A stretch of DNA of 11,142 bases, taken from NCBI GenBank assembly GCA_017577895.1, contig PKQY01000053.1, forward strand, positions 1-11,142, read 5' to 3'. Position 1 is the first letter of the stretch. Every line of letters begins with the position of its first letter. Under the pieces are notes generated by a model, which had not been told where the DNA came from, searched no databases, and saw nothing but the letters and a program-made list of their open reading frames with translations. Below, piece by piece: positions 6,540-11,142 of the stretch. The translations under genes were made by a program, and so were the position numbers. Source of the stretch: Bacillota bacterium (GTDB taxonomy: Bacteria; Bacillota; Bacilli; ZCTH02-B2).

Positions 6540-8381
6540 TCAACGGATAGTCACCCGATACCGCCGCATCCAGAGGTCCACCTGCACCAAGTAGGCCAAG
6601 AGCTGCGGCAGACGCATCAGTTGACCGAACCAGGGGATGTCGAACTCGGAGTCGGCGTCGATCAGTTGCCGCACGGCGGCGGCGTTGACGAGCGGTCTTA
6701 ACGGCGAGGCGGGATCGGACAAGATGTCTCCGACCCGCTGCCGCATGGCCGCCAAATAGCCGGGGTGAAATGTCTTCGGATACGGGCTTTTTTTGCGCGA
6801 CAGGACAGCTTCCGGCAGGACGCCTTTCATGGCCGCCCGCAGCAGCCCTTTCGCCTGCCCGTCGGCCGCTTTCATGGCCCACGGCACGTTCCAGACGTAT
6901 TCCACCAGCCGGTGGTCGCAAAACGGAACACGCACTTCCAGTCCGACGGCCATGCTCATCCGATCTTTGCGATCCAGCAAGACCGGCATCCAGCGCGTCA
7001 ACGTCAAGTACGCAATTTCCCGCAGCCGGGCGTCTTCGGGCGGTTCGCCCGCAAGGCGGGGCACTTCCGCCAGCGCTTGTTGGTAACGATGGCGGATGTA
7101 CTCCAGCGGGCGGACATATTGGACCATTTCTTCGGACAACACCATGTTTCGCGCGTCCACTTTCAAAGACCACGGAAAGACGTCGGTGGCCAACGCCTCT
7201 TGCCGGAAAAACCACGGGTATCCGCCGAAGACTTCGTCGGCGCCTTCACCGGACAAGCTGACGGTCGCCTCTTTCTTCAGCTCACGGCAGAACAAATACA
7301 GCGAGCTGTCAATGTCGGCCATGCCCGGCAAGTCCCGGGCGATGACGGCTTCTTCCAACGCCTCGGCCAAGGCGTCGATGTCAATGCGGACCGTGTGGTG
7401 CCGGGTGCCGAAATAGTCGGCGACGAGGCGGATGTACGGCGTGTCGGTTTCCGGTTGGAAATCGTTGGGCTGAAAATATTGGTCGTTGTCCACGTAGTCG
7501 ACGGAATACGTTCGCAATGGCCCGTCGCCTTTTTCGGCCACGGCTTTGGCGGCAAACGCGGTGATGGCACTGGAATCCAGGCCGCCGGAAAGCAACGTCG
7601 AGATGGGCACGTCGGACACCAGTTGACGTTCCGCGGCGTCGGCCAACAAATACCGGACTTTCTCCACCGTCACCTCCCAAGCATCTTCATGGGGCTGGCT
7701 GATCAGTTGCCAATAGCGGTGCTGGCGACAGCCATTGCGGTCTACGACGAGGAAATAGCCGGGCAGCAGTTCGTGGACGTCTTTGAATACGCCGTGGCCC
7801 GGGGTGCGGGCCGGCCCGATGGCGAAAATTTCCGCCAAGCCTTCCGCGTCGACTTCCGGTTTGACCGCCGGGTGGGCCAGCAAGGCTTTCAATTCCGAGG
7901 CGAACAGGAAGGAACTGCCCCGCTGGGCGTAAAACAGGGGTTTGATTCCGAGCCGATCCCGGGCCAAAAACAACTGCTGCTTTGCCCCGTCCCAGATGGC
8001 AAAGGCAAAAATGCCGTTGAGCCGTTCGAGACAGCGGGCGCCCCATTGCATATAGGCCACCAAGAGCACTTCCGTGTCCGAGTATCCCCGAAACCGATGC
8101 CCAAATCCTTTCAATTCTTGCCGCAATTCTTCCGTATTGTACAATTCCCCGTTATACGTCAGGACATAGGCATGTTCTCCGCGATGGCGCACCATCGGTT
8201 GGCGGCCGCCTTCCGGGTCGATGACGATGAGCCGGCGGTGGCCGATGCCGACGTTCTGTTCAATCCAATACCCGCAGTCGTCGGGCCCGCGGCACGCCAA
8301 GGTGTCGGTCATGGCTTCCAAAATCGGACGTTGCCGGGAGATGTCCTGTTCAAAATCGATCCAACCGACGATCCCGCACAA
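6540..8381 (-). CDS. asnB: Asparagine synthetase, glutamine-hydrolysing
   Basis: AsnB makes asparagine from aspartate, ATP and glutamine. The 613-residue product has an N-terminal class II (Ntn) glutaminase domain with the nucleophile C2 in MCGIVGW, R49, the YNGELYN motif (N77) and SDTE (D102). The C-terminal ATP-pyrophosphatase synthetase domain carries the PP-loop SGGLDSS (265-271), SLSGEGADEVFGGYPW (375-390) and RVPFCDHRLVEYVW. The start is TTG at 8381-8379: it puts cysteine at position 2, as the mechanism requires, and has AAGGAGGT eight bases upstream. An in-frame ATG at 8459 would bury the nucleophile. The gene is convergent with cobQ (30 bp between stops) and divergent from glmS. It resembles the B. 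subtilis AsnB/AsnO group; which paralogue cannot be decided here. Confidence 0.95.
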   Translation of the reverse strand: MCGIVGWIDFEQDISRQRPILEAMTDTLACRGPDDCGYWIEQNVGIGHRRLIVIDPEGGRQPMVRHRGEHAYVLTYNGELYNTEELRQELKGFGHRFRGYSDTEVLLVAYMQWGARCLERLNGIFAFAIWDGAKQQLFLARDRLGIKPLFYAQRGSSFLFASELKALLAHPAVKPEVDAEGLAEIFAIGPARTPGHGVFKDVHELLPGYFLVVDRNGCRQHRYWQLISQPHEDAWEVTVEKVRYLLADAAERQLVSDVPISTLLSGGLDSSAITAFAAKAVAEKGDGPLRTYSVDYVDNDQYFQPNDFQPETDTPYIRLVADYFGTRHHTVRIDIDALAEALEEAVIARDLPGMADIDSSLYLFCRELKKEATVSLSGEGADEVFGGYPWFFRQEALATDVFPWSLKVDARNMVLSEEMVQYVRPLEYIRHRYQQALAEVPRLAGEPPEDARLREIAYLTLTRWMPVLLDRKDRMSMAVGLEVRVPFCDHRLVEYVWNVPWAMKAADGQAKGLLRAAMKGVLPEAVLSRKKSPYPKTFHPGYLAAMRQRVGDILSDPASPLRPLVNAAAVRQLIDADSEFDIPWFGQLMRLPQLLAYLVQVDLWMRRYRVTIR

Positions 8382-8397
8382 TTGCAGCGACCTCCTT
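8379..8397 (-). promoter_or_regulatory. Ribosome binding site and TTG start of asnB
   Basis: On the minus strand AAGGAGGT (8397-8390) is followed by eight bases and TTG TGC, encoding Met-Cys. The near-perfect Shine-Dalgarno compensates for the weak TTG codon and fixes the start that exposes catalytic Cys2. Confidence 0.88.
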
Positions 8398-8412
8398 TTA
8401 GTCCATGGGGCC

Positions 8413-8454
8413 GACCCATTGGGCCGGGTCCCGTTGGCCCGACCCGGGCAATGG
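8413..8454 (-). promoter_or_regulatory. asnB leader hairpins with two mutually exclusive pairings
   Basis: CCATTG (8416-8421) and CCGGGTC (8424-8430) pair with GACCCGG (8441-8447) and CAATGG (8449-8454), giving a 13-bp stem with a small internal loop. The same GGGTC (8426-8430) can instead pair with GACCC at 8413-8417. The structure ends 16 bases upstream of the asnB ribosome binding site. It has no U run, so it is not a terminator in either direction. Alternative folds of this kind suggest, but do not prove, leader control. Confidence 0.4.
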
Positions 8455-8468
8455 CCCAAGGTTGATGT

Positions 8469-8491
8469 CGCATACTATGCGCCGGCGCCGG
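8469..8491. repeat. Two adjoining palindromes in the asnB leader
   Basis: CGCATA-C-TATGCG (8469-8481) is a perfect inverted repeat around one base. It is followed directly by the perfect 10-bp palindrome CCGGCGCCGG (8482-8491). They could be a DNA-binding site or a structural part of the leader RNA. No known operator is recognised. Confidence 0.45.
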
Positions 8492-8532
8492 AAGGTGTTA
8501 CTGAGACCAACGCCGACTCGGAAATGACGTCT

Positions 8533-8565
8533 AGGCTTTCCCGCTGCGGAAAGCCTGTCTTTTTT
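8533..8565 (+). terminator. Plus-strand Rho-independent terminator without a plus-strand gene in front
   Basis: A perfect 9-bp stem (AGGCTTTCC 8533-8541 with GGAAAGCCT 8548-8556, loop CGCTGC) is followed by GTC and a T run (8560-8565). The nearest gene upstream on this strand is cobQ, about 2 kb away, because asnB is on the minus strand. It lies 55 bp before the glmS promoter. It probably insulates glmS from antisense read-through, or it ends an unrecognised small RNA. Confidence 0.75.
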
Positions 8566-8619
8566 AAACGCTTGTCCTTTTTGTGCGGAATTTGTCATCG
8601 GTTGTCGGCACGGTTGGAA

Positions 8620-8648
8620 TTGACAGTTTTTCTTCGCATGCATATATT
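8620..8648 (+). promoter_or_regulatory. Sigma-A promoter of glmS
   Basis: A perfect TTGACA (8620-8625), a 17-bp spacer and TATATT (8643-8648, 5 of 6 matches) form the best promoter in the gap. A start near 8655 gives a long leader of about 430 nt holding the ribozyme. Confidence 0.8.
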
Positions 8649-8730
8649 TATGGAAGTATTGAAAGAAAGGGGAGATGCGGTTTACAAACACCGACAATAC
8701 CAAACGGCACAAGCATGAATCAACGCATAA

Positions 8731-8759
8731 ATTGTGTGAAAAAGTCAGGGTAGAGTCAA
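8731..8759 (-). promoter_or_regulatory. Possible promoter of asnB
   Basis: On the minus strand TTGACT (8759-8754) is 17 bases from CACAAT (8736-8731), 5/6 and 4/6 matches. An alternative is TTGATT (8723-8718) 18 bases from TATTGT (8699-8694). Either would give a leader of more than 300 nt crossing the glmS promoter in the opposite direction. No better candidate was seen closer to asnB, so the true promoter is unresolved. Confidence 0.3.
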
Positions 8760-8835
8760 CGGGGACATGGCGGCGAACTCGAGCTCGATGCGGGATACGG
8801 CGTCAATTTTTGTAACGTGTAAAGCAAAATCTGCT

Positions 8836-8985
8836 AGCGCCTGGACTCGTTTCGTGCGGGAAACGAGTTGACGAGGATGGGGATTATCGAGGGTTCGGCG
8901 GATCTCCCCACGGTTGGTCACGACCGAGAACGATCCGGCAAATCCCGGGAGCGATCCCGGGGACAATACGGATCCGGTGACTTGA
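8836..8985 (+). ncRNA. glmS ribozyme (glucosamine-6-phosphate-activated self-cleaving riboswitch)
   Basis: The cleavage-site motif A|GCGCC is at 8836/8837 and is followed by TGG. The 9-bp P1 hairpin (ACTCGTTTC 8845-8853 with GAAACGAGT 8860-8868) comes next, then the hallmark conserved core TTGACGAGGATGGGGATTAT (8868-8887) followed by CGAGGGTTCGGCGGATC. The distal domain contains a 7-bp stem (CCCGGGA 8944-8950 with TCCCGGG 8955-8961) capped by a GCGA tetraloop, enclosed by GATCCG (8932-8937) pairing with CGGATC (8970-8975). In this class glucosamine-6-phosphate acts as cofactor for self-cleavage, and the 5'-hydroxyl product is degraded by RNase J1, lowering GlmS. The 3' boundary is approximate. 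The ribozyme ends about 100 nt before the glmS start. Confidence 0.96.
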
Positions 8986-9084
8986 CGTGCGCGTTTCCGC
9001 AGGACGCAACGTTTGGCGAGCCAAGCCTCATGTCTCGCTCATGCGTTTTCTGCCCTGGCACCATCAGGGAGGAGGAACACGCGC

Positions 9085-10914
9085 ATGTGTGGAATTGTCG
9101 GTTACGTCGGCAAACAACAGGCCGCGCCCATTTTGATTCGCGGGTTGCGGATGTTGGAGTATCGGGGATACGATTCGGCGGGGATTGCCGTCGGTGAAGA
9201 CGGGGCCGTCGATGTGCGAAAACGGGTAGGCCGCATCGAAAATTTGGAACAATTGCTGAACCAACAGCAGCCAAAAGGAACCGTCGGCATTGGCCATACC
9301 CGTTGGGCGACCCATGGCCAGCCGTCGGACGAAAACGCCCATCCCCATGCCGATTGCACGGGCAATTTCGTCGTGGTGCACAACGGGATTATCGAAAACT
9401 ACGCCCAGTTGCGGAATGAACTGACGGCCCGCGGACACCGTTTTGCATCGGAGACGGACACCGAGGTCATTGCCCACTTGATCGAAGACATGTATGACGG
9501 CGACTTGGTCAACACGGTCCGCCGGGCAGTTGCGCGGCTTCAGGGGGCTTATGCCCTGGTGGTCATGACCCGGCATGAGCCGGATAAAATCGTGGCCGTC
9601 AAACAAGCGTCGCCGTTGATTGTCGGACTGGGAGCGGAAGAGAATTTCCTCGCTTCCGACATTCCGGCATTGTTGCCGTACACGACCCGGGTCATTCCGT
9701 TGGAAGAACATGAGATGGCCGTTTTGACCCGGGACGGGGTGCAGCTGATGACGGTGGAAGGGGATGCCATCCACCGGGAGCCGTTGGTCGTCACGTGGGA
9801 TCCGGGGCAAGCGGAACGGGGTGGCTACGAACATTTCATGCTGAAGGAAATCCACGAACAGCCGCAAGCCATCCGCGACACCCTGACCGGCCGGATTCGC
9901 CCGGACGGAAGCGGCGTGGTGCTGGACGAAGTGGATCTGGATCCCGAATGGGTGCGGCAACTGCGGGCGGTGCATTTGGTGGCTTGCGGGACGGCGTACC
10001 ATGCGGGGTTGGTCGGCGGCCGGTTGATTGAGCGTTTGGCAGGCATTCCCGTATGGAATGAGGTGGCTTCCGAATACCGGTATCGGGATCCGTTGGTGGA
10101 TGAACGGACGCTTTTGGTGGTCATCAGTCAATCGGGGGAAACGGCGGATACGTTGTCGGCCATGCGGGAGGCGAAGCGGCGGGGCGCCCGGGTTTTGGCG
10201 GTGACCAACGTGGTGGGCAGTTCTGTCGCCCGGGAAGCCGACGATGTCATTTACACGTGGGCCGGTCCGGAAATCGCCGTGGCTTCCACCAAGGCATACA
10301 CGACCCAGCTGGTGGCCTTGACGTTGTTGGCCATCCGCCTGGCGGAAATTACCGGCCATACGGATGAAGCGGAGCGCCGCCGTTTGCTGGAGGCGGTCAA
10401 AGCCTTGCCGCAAGCGGTGGAAGAGGCGTTGCAAGTGGAGGATGACATCCGACGCGCGGGTGTCTTGACCCGTCAATGGAAAGACGCTTTCTTCATCGGC
10501 CGGGGATTGGATTATTTTTCCGCCCTCGAGGGACAGTTGAAGTTGAAGGAAATATCCTATATTCACGCGGAAGCGTACGCTGCCGGCGAGTTGAAACACG
10601 GCACGTTGGCCCTGATCGAAGAAGGCACGCCGGTCGTCGCGCTGTTGACGCAACCGGATTTGACCGAAAAGATGATTAGCAACATTGAAGAAGTCCGGGC
10701 CCGCGGGGCGGAAGTGTTCTACATTGCCAGCCGCAGCTTGCAGGACCGCGTGTTGAACGCCCAGCACATTTTCTGGGTGCCGGACGTGCATCCGTATTTG
10801 ATGCCGGTGGTGGCGGCCGTTCCGATGCAGTTGCTGGCCTATTACGCCGCCGTCAACCGGGGCAACGACGTGGATAAACCCCGGAATTTGGCCAAGAGCG
10901 TGACGGTGGAGTAA
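9085..10914 (+). CDS. glmS: Glutamine-fructose-6-phosphate aminotransferase (isomerising)
   Basis: GlmS makes glucosamine-6-phosphate from fructose-6-phosphate and glutamine, the first committed step to UDP-GlcNAc for peptidoglycan and other envelope polymers. The 609-residue protein has the Ntn glutaminase domain (1 to about 240) with C2 in MCGIVGYVG, GHTRWATHG (R73, W74, H77), HNGIIENY (N100) and SETDTEV (D125). Two sugar-isomerase (SIS) domains follow: ACGTAYHAG (300-308) and SQSGETADT (348-356), then FIGRGLDYFSALEGQLKLKE (470-489) and HAEAYAAGELKHG (494-506). The canonical PRNLAKSVTVE tail carries the catalytic lysine (K604). The ATG at 9085 is chosen because it places cysteine at position 2 and follows GGGAGGAGG (about 9067-9075). 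The same frame is open further upstream but lacks a suitable start. Expression is controlled by the ribozyme in its leader. Confidence 0.98.
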   Translation: MCGIVGYVGKQQAAPILIRGLRMLEYRGYDSAGIAVGEDGAVDVRKRVGRIENLEQLLNQQQPKGTVGIGHTRWATHGQPSDENAHPHADCTGNFVVVHNGIIENYAQLRNELTARGHRFASETDTEVIAHLIEDMYDGDLVNTVRRAVARLQGAYALVVMTRHEPDKIVAVKQASPLIVGLGAEENFLASDIPALLPYTTRVIPLEEHEMAVLTRDGVQLMTVEGDAIHREPLVVTWDPGQAERGGYEHFMLKEIHEQPQAIRDTLTGRIRPDGSGVVLDEVDLDPEWVRQLRAVHLVACGTAYHAGLVGGRLIERLAGIPVWNEVASEYRYRDPLVDERTLLVVISQSGETADTLSAMREAKRRGARVLAVTNVVGSSVAREADDVIYTWAGPEIAVASTKAYTTQLVALTLLAIRLAEITGHTDEAERRRLLEAVKALPQAVEEALQVEDDIRRAGVLTRQWKDAFFIGRGLDYFSALEGQLKLKEISYIHAEAYAAGELKHGTLALIEEGTPVVALLTQPDLTEKMISNIEEVRARGAEVFYIASRSLQDRVLNAQHIFWVPDVHPYLMPVVAAVPMQLLAYYAAVNRGNDVDKPRNLAKSVTVE

Positions 10915-10923
10915 GGAATAAAA

Positions 10924-10938
10924 AAGCCGAGTGTGGTT
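10924..10938 (+). repeat. Direct repeat, left copy, after glmS
   Basis: AAGCCGAGTGTGGTT matches AAGCCGAGCGTGGTT at 11006-11020 in 14 of 15 bases, 82 bp apart. Only the right copy forms a full terminator hairpin. The left copy is probably a duplicate of the terminator's ascending arm. Confidence 0.7.
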
Positions 10939-11003
10939 GTAGACAGCTAATAAATCCCGTCTAGGGAAAATAAAAACTGTCCAGAGATAATAAAAAGTGT
11001 CCA
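10938..11003. mobile_element. Short AT-rich element of three 20-bp units, resembling an insertion-sequence end
   Basis: Units starting at 10949, 10969 and 10989 have an exact 20-bp period. The last two share AATAAAAA(C/G)TGTCC (13 of 14 identical); the first is degenerate (AATAAATCCCGTCT). The segment begins TGTAGACAG and ends GTGTCCA, and it is flanked by the 15-bp direct repeat. Arrays of repeated transposase-binding units next to TG...CA ends are known in IS21-type elements. There is no transposase here, so it would be a remnant or a non-autonomous end. The IS family assignment is inference. Confidence 0.45.
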
Positions 11004-11005
11004 AG

Positions 11006-11020
11006 AAGCCGAGCGTGGTT
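11006..11020 (+). repeat. Direct repeat, right copy, forming the terminator's left arm
   Basis: AAGCCGAGCGTGGTT is the counterpart of 10924-10938. Its first nine bases pair with GCTTGGCTT at 11041-11049. Confidence 0.7.
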
Positions 11021-11051
11021 AGGGTTTTGCCCTGATTCATGCTTGGCTTTT
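11006..11051 (+). terminator. Probable Rho-independent terminator of glmS
   Basis: AAGCCGAGC (11006-11014) pairs with GCTTGGCTT (11041-11049), nine pairs with one G-U, and an inner AGGG-TTTTG-CCCT hairpin adds four more. A short T run (11048-11051) follows. It stands about 92 bp after the glmS stop, further than usual, apparently because the AT-rich element was inserted between them. Confidence 0.65.
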
Positions 11052-11060
11052 CTGTTGATA

Positions 11061-11128
11061 GGGGGACAGGGTATAGGGTGGAAAGGGTTGAGGGATCAGG
11101 TTTTGTCCCAATATACCCATCCCTTTTT
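11061..11128 (+). other. G-run/C-run segment: possible second terminator or G-quadruplex
   Basis: Five runs of three or more G (11061-11065, 11069-11071, 11076-11078, 11085-11087, 11092-11094) with loops of 3, 4, 6 and 4 nt meet the usual intramolecular quadruplex pattern. Alternatively GGGTATA (11069-11075) pairs with TATACCC (11112-11118), flanked by GGGA/TCCC pairings inside and outside, and is followed by TTTTT (11124-11128) as in a terminator. Both folds use the same bases. The minus strand has matching C runs. Confidence 0.4.
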
Positions 11129-11142
11129 CCTCTCCCCTTACC

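Larger units (their letters stand above)
8382..9084. other. 703-bp regulatory region between divergent asnB and glmS
   Basis: No convincing protein gene lies here. From left to right it contains the asnB ribosome binding site and GC-rich leader hairpins (8390-8454), two adjoining palindromes (8469-8491), a plus-strand terminator (8533-8565), the glmS promoter (8620-8648), a possible asnB promoter on the minus strand (8731-8759), the glmS ribozyme (8836 to about 8985) and the glmS ribosome binding site GGAGG (9071-9075). In about 8986-9067 I see only a small TTGG-CGAG-CCAA hairpin. Confidence 0.85.

Noticed and set aside
6765..6795. Terminator for cobQ inside asnB (T run at 6789-6795)
   Set aside because: The T run encodes conserved lysine codons of the AsnB KKSPYPKTFHP motif, and the preceding sequence forms at best a 4-bp stem with a long loop.
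8382..8760. T-box or other known riboswitch controlling asnB
   Set aside because: I looked for the T-box motif (AGGGTGG...ACCGCG) and an antiterminator/terminator pair on the minus strand and found neither. The U-tailed hairpin there works only on the plus strand.
8675..8815. 46-codon open frame in the glmS leader upstream of the ribozyme
   Set aside because: AAAGGGG lies only two bases before its ATG, too close for initiation. The peptide, with a very basic tail, matches nothing known. It could be a leader peptide, but the support is too weak to call.
9064..11040. Very long minus-strand open frame opposite glmS
   Set aside because: It is antisense to a certain gene, has a low-complexity composition rich in H, R, Q and F, no recognisable domain and no ribosome binding site. 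GC-rich codons suppress stops in the antisense frame. The same applies to the long open frames opposite gatB/cobQ (3678-5339) and asnB (6765-8465).
1..11142. CRISPR array, tRNA or rRNA genes, toxin-antitoxin pair, phage or defence genes
   Set aside because: No regularly spaced long repeats, no tRNA cloverleaf and no small paired genes were seen. The gene content is housekeeping and biosynthetic.

Overview
The window looks like chromosomal DNA from a GC-rich, endospore-forming member of the Bacillota. The evidence is a spore-core protein gene (tlp) with a near-consensus sigma-G promoter, AGGAGG-type ribosome binding sites, a gatCAB operon and a glmS ribozyme. The GC-ended codons and the manganese catalase would suit a thermophile such as a Thermoactinomycetaceae- or Alicyclobacillaceae-like organism, but the exact taxon is inference.

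Layout. 1-160 (minus) is the start of a hemerythrin-like gene that runs off the left edge. It is divergent from a manganese catalase (410-1309, plus), which has a clear sigma-A promoter and a strong terminator. The shared 249-bp gap holds a Crp/Fnr-like palindrome and repeated short motifs. Next come tlp (1430-1624) with its own promoter and terminator, then a promoter and the operon gatC-gatA-gatB-cobQ (1777-6509). asnB (6540-8381, minus) converges on cobQ with only 30 bp between them and no visible terminator. A 703-bp gene-free region follows. It holds the asnB leader, a plus-strand terminator with no plus-strand gene in front of it, the glmS promoter, and a glmS ribozyme with a recognisable cleavage site. 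glmS (9085-10914) follows. Its terminator appears to have been interrupted by a short AT-rich element built of three 20-bp units, flanked by a 15-bp direct repeat. The right edge is a G-run/C-run segment that could fold as a terminator or a G-quadruplex.

How the genes work together. The left part is oxidative-stress or redox related (hemerythrin, Mn catalase). The rest is almost entirely amide-nitrogen chemistry: GatCAB amidates mischarged Glu-tRNA(Gln) and/or Asp-tRNA(Asn), CobQ amidates the corrin ring, AsnB makes asparagine and GlmS makes glucosamine-6-phosphate. All four normally use glutamine as nitrogen donor.

The most surprising point is that CobQ carries glycine where the family has its catalytic glutaminase cysteine (codon 6012-6014, GGC). 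Two other normally conserved positions in the same domain have also changed. I see no new defence, mobile or biosynthetic system. The points worth following up are the CobQ variant, the orphan terminator with possible antisense read-through across asnB, the asnB leader, and the element in the glmS terminator.
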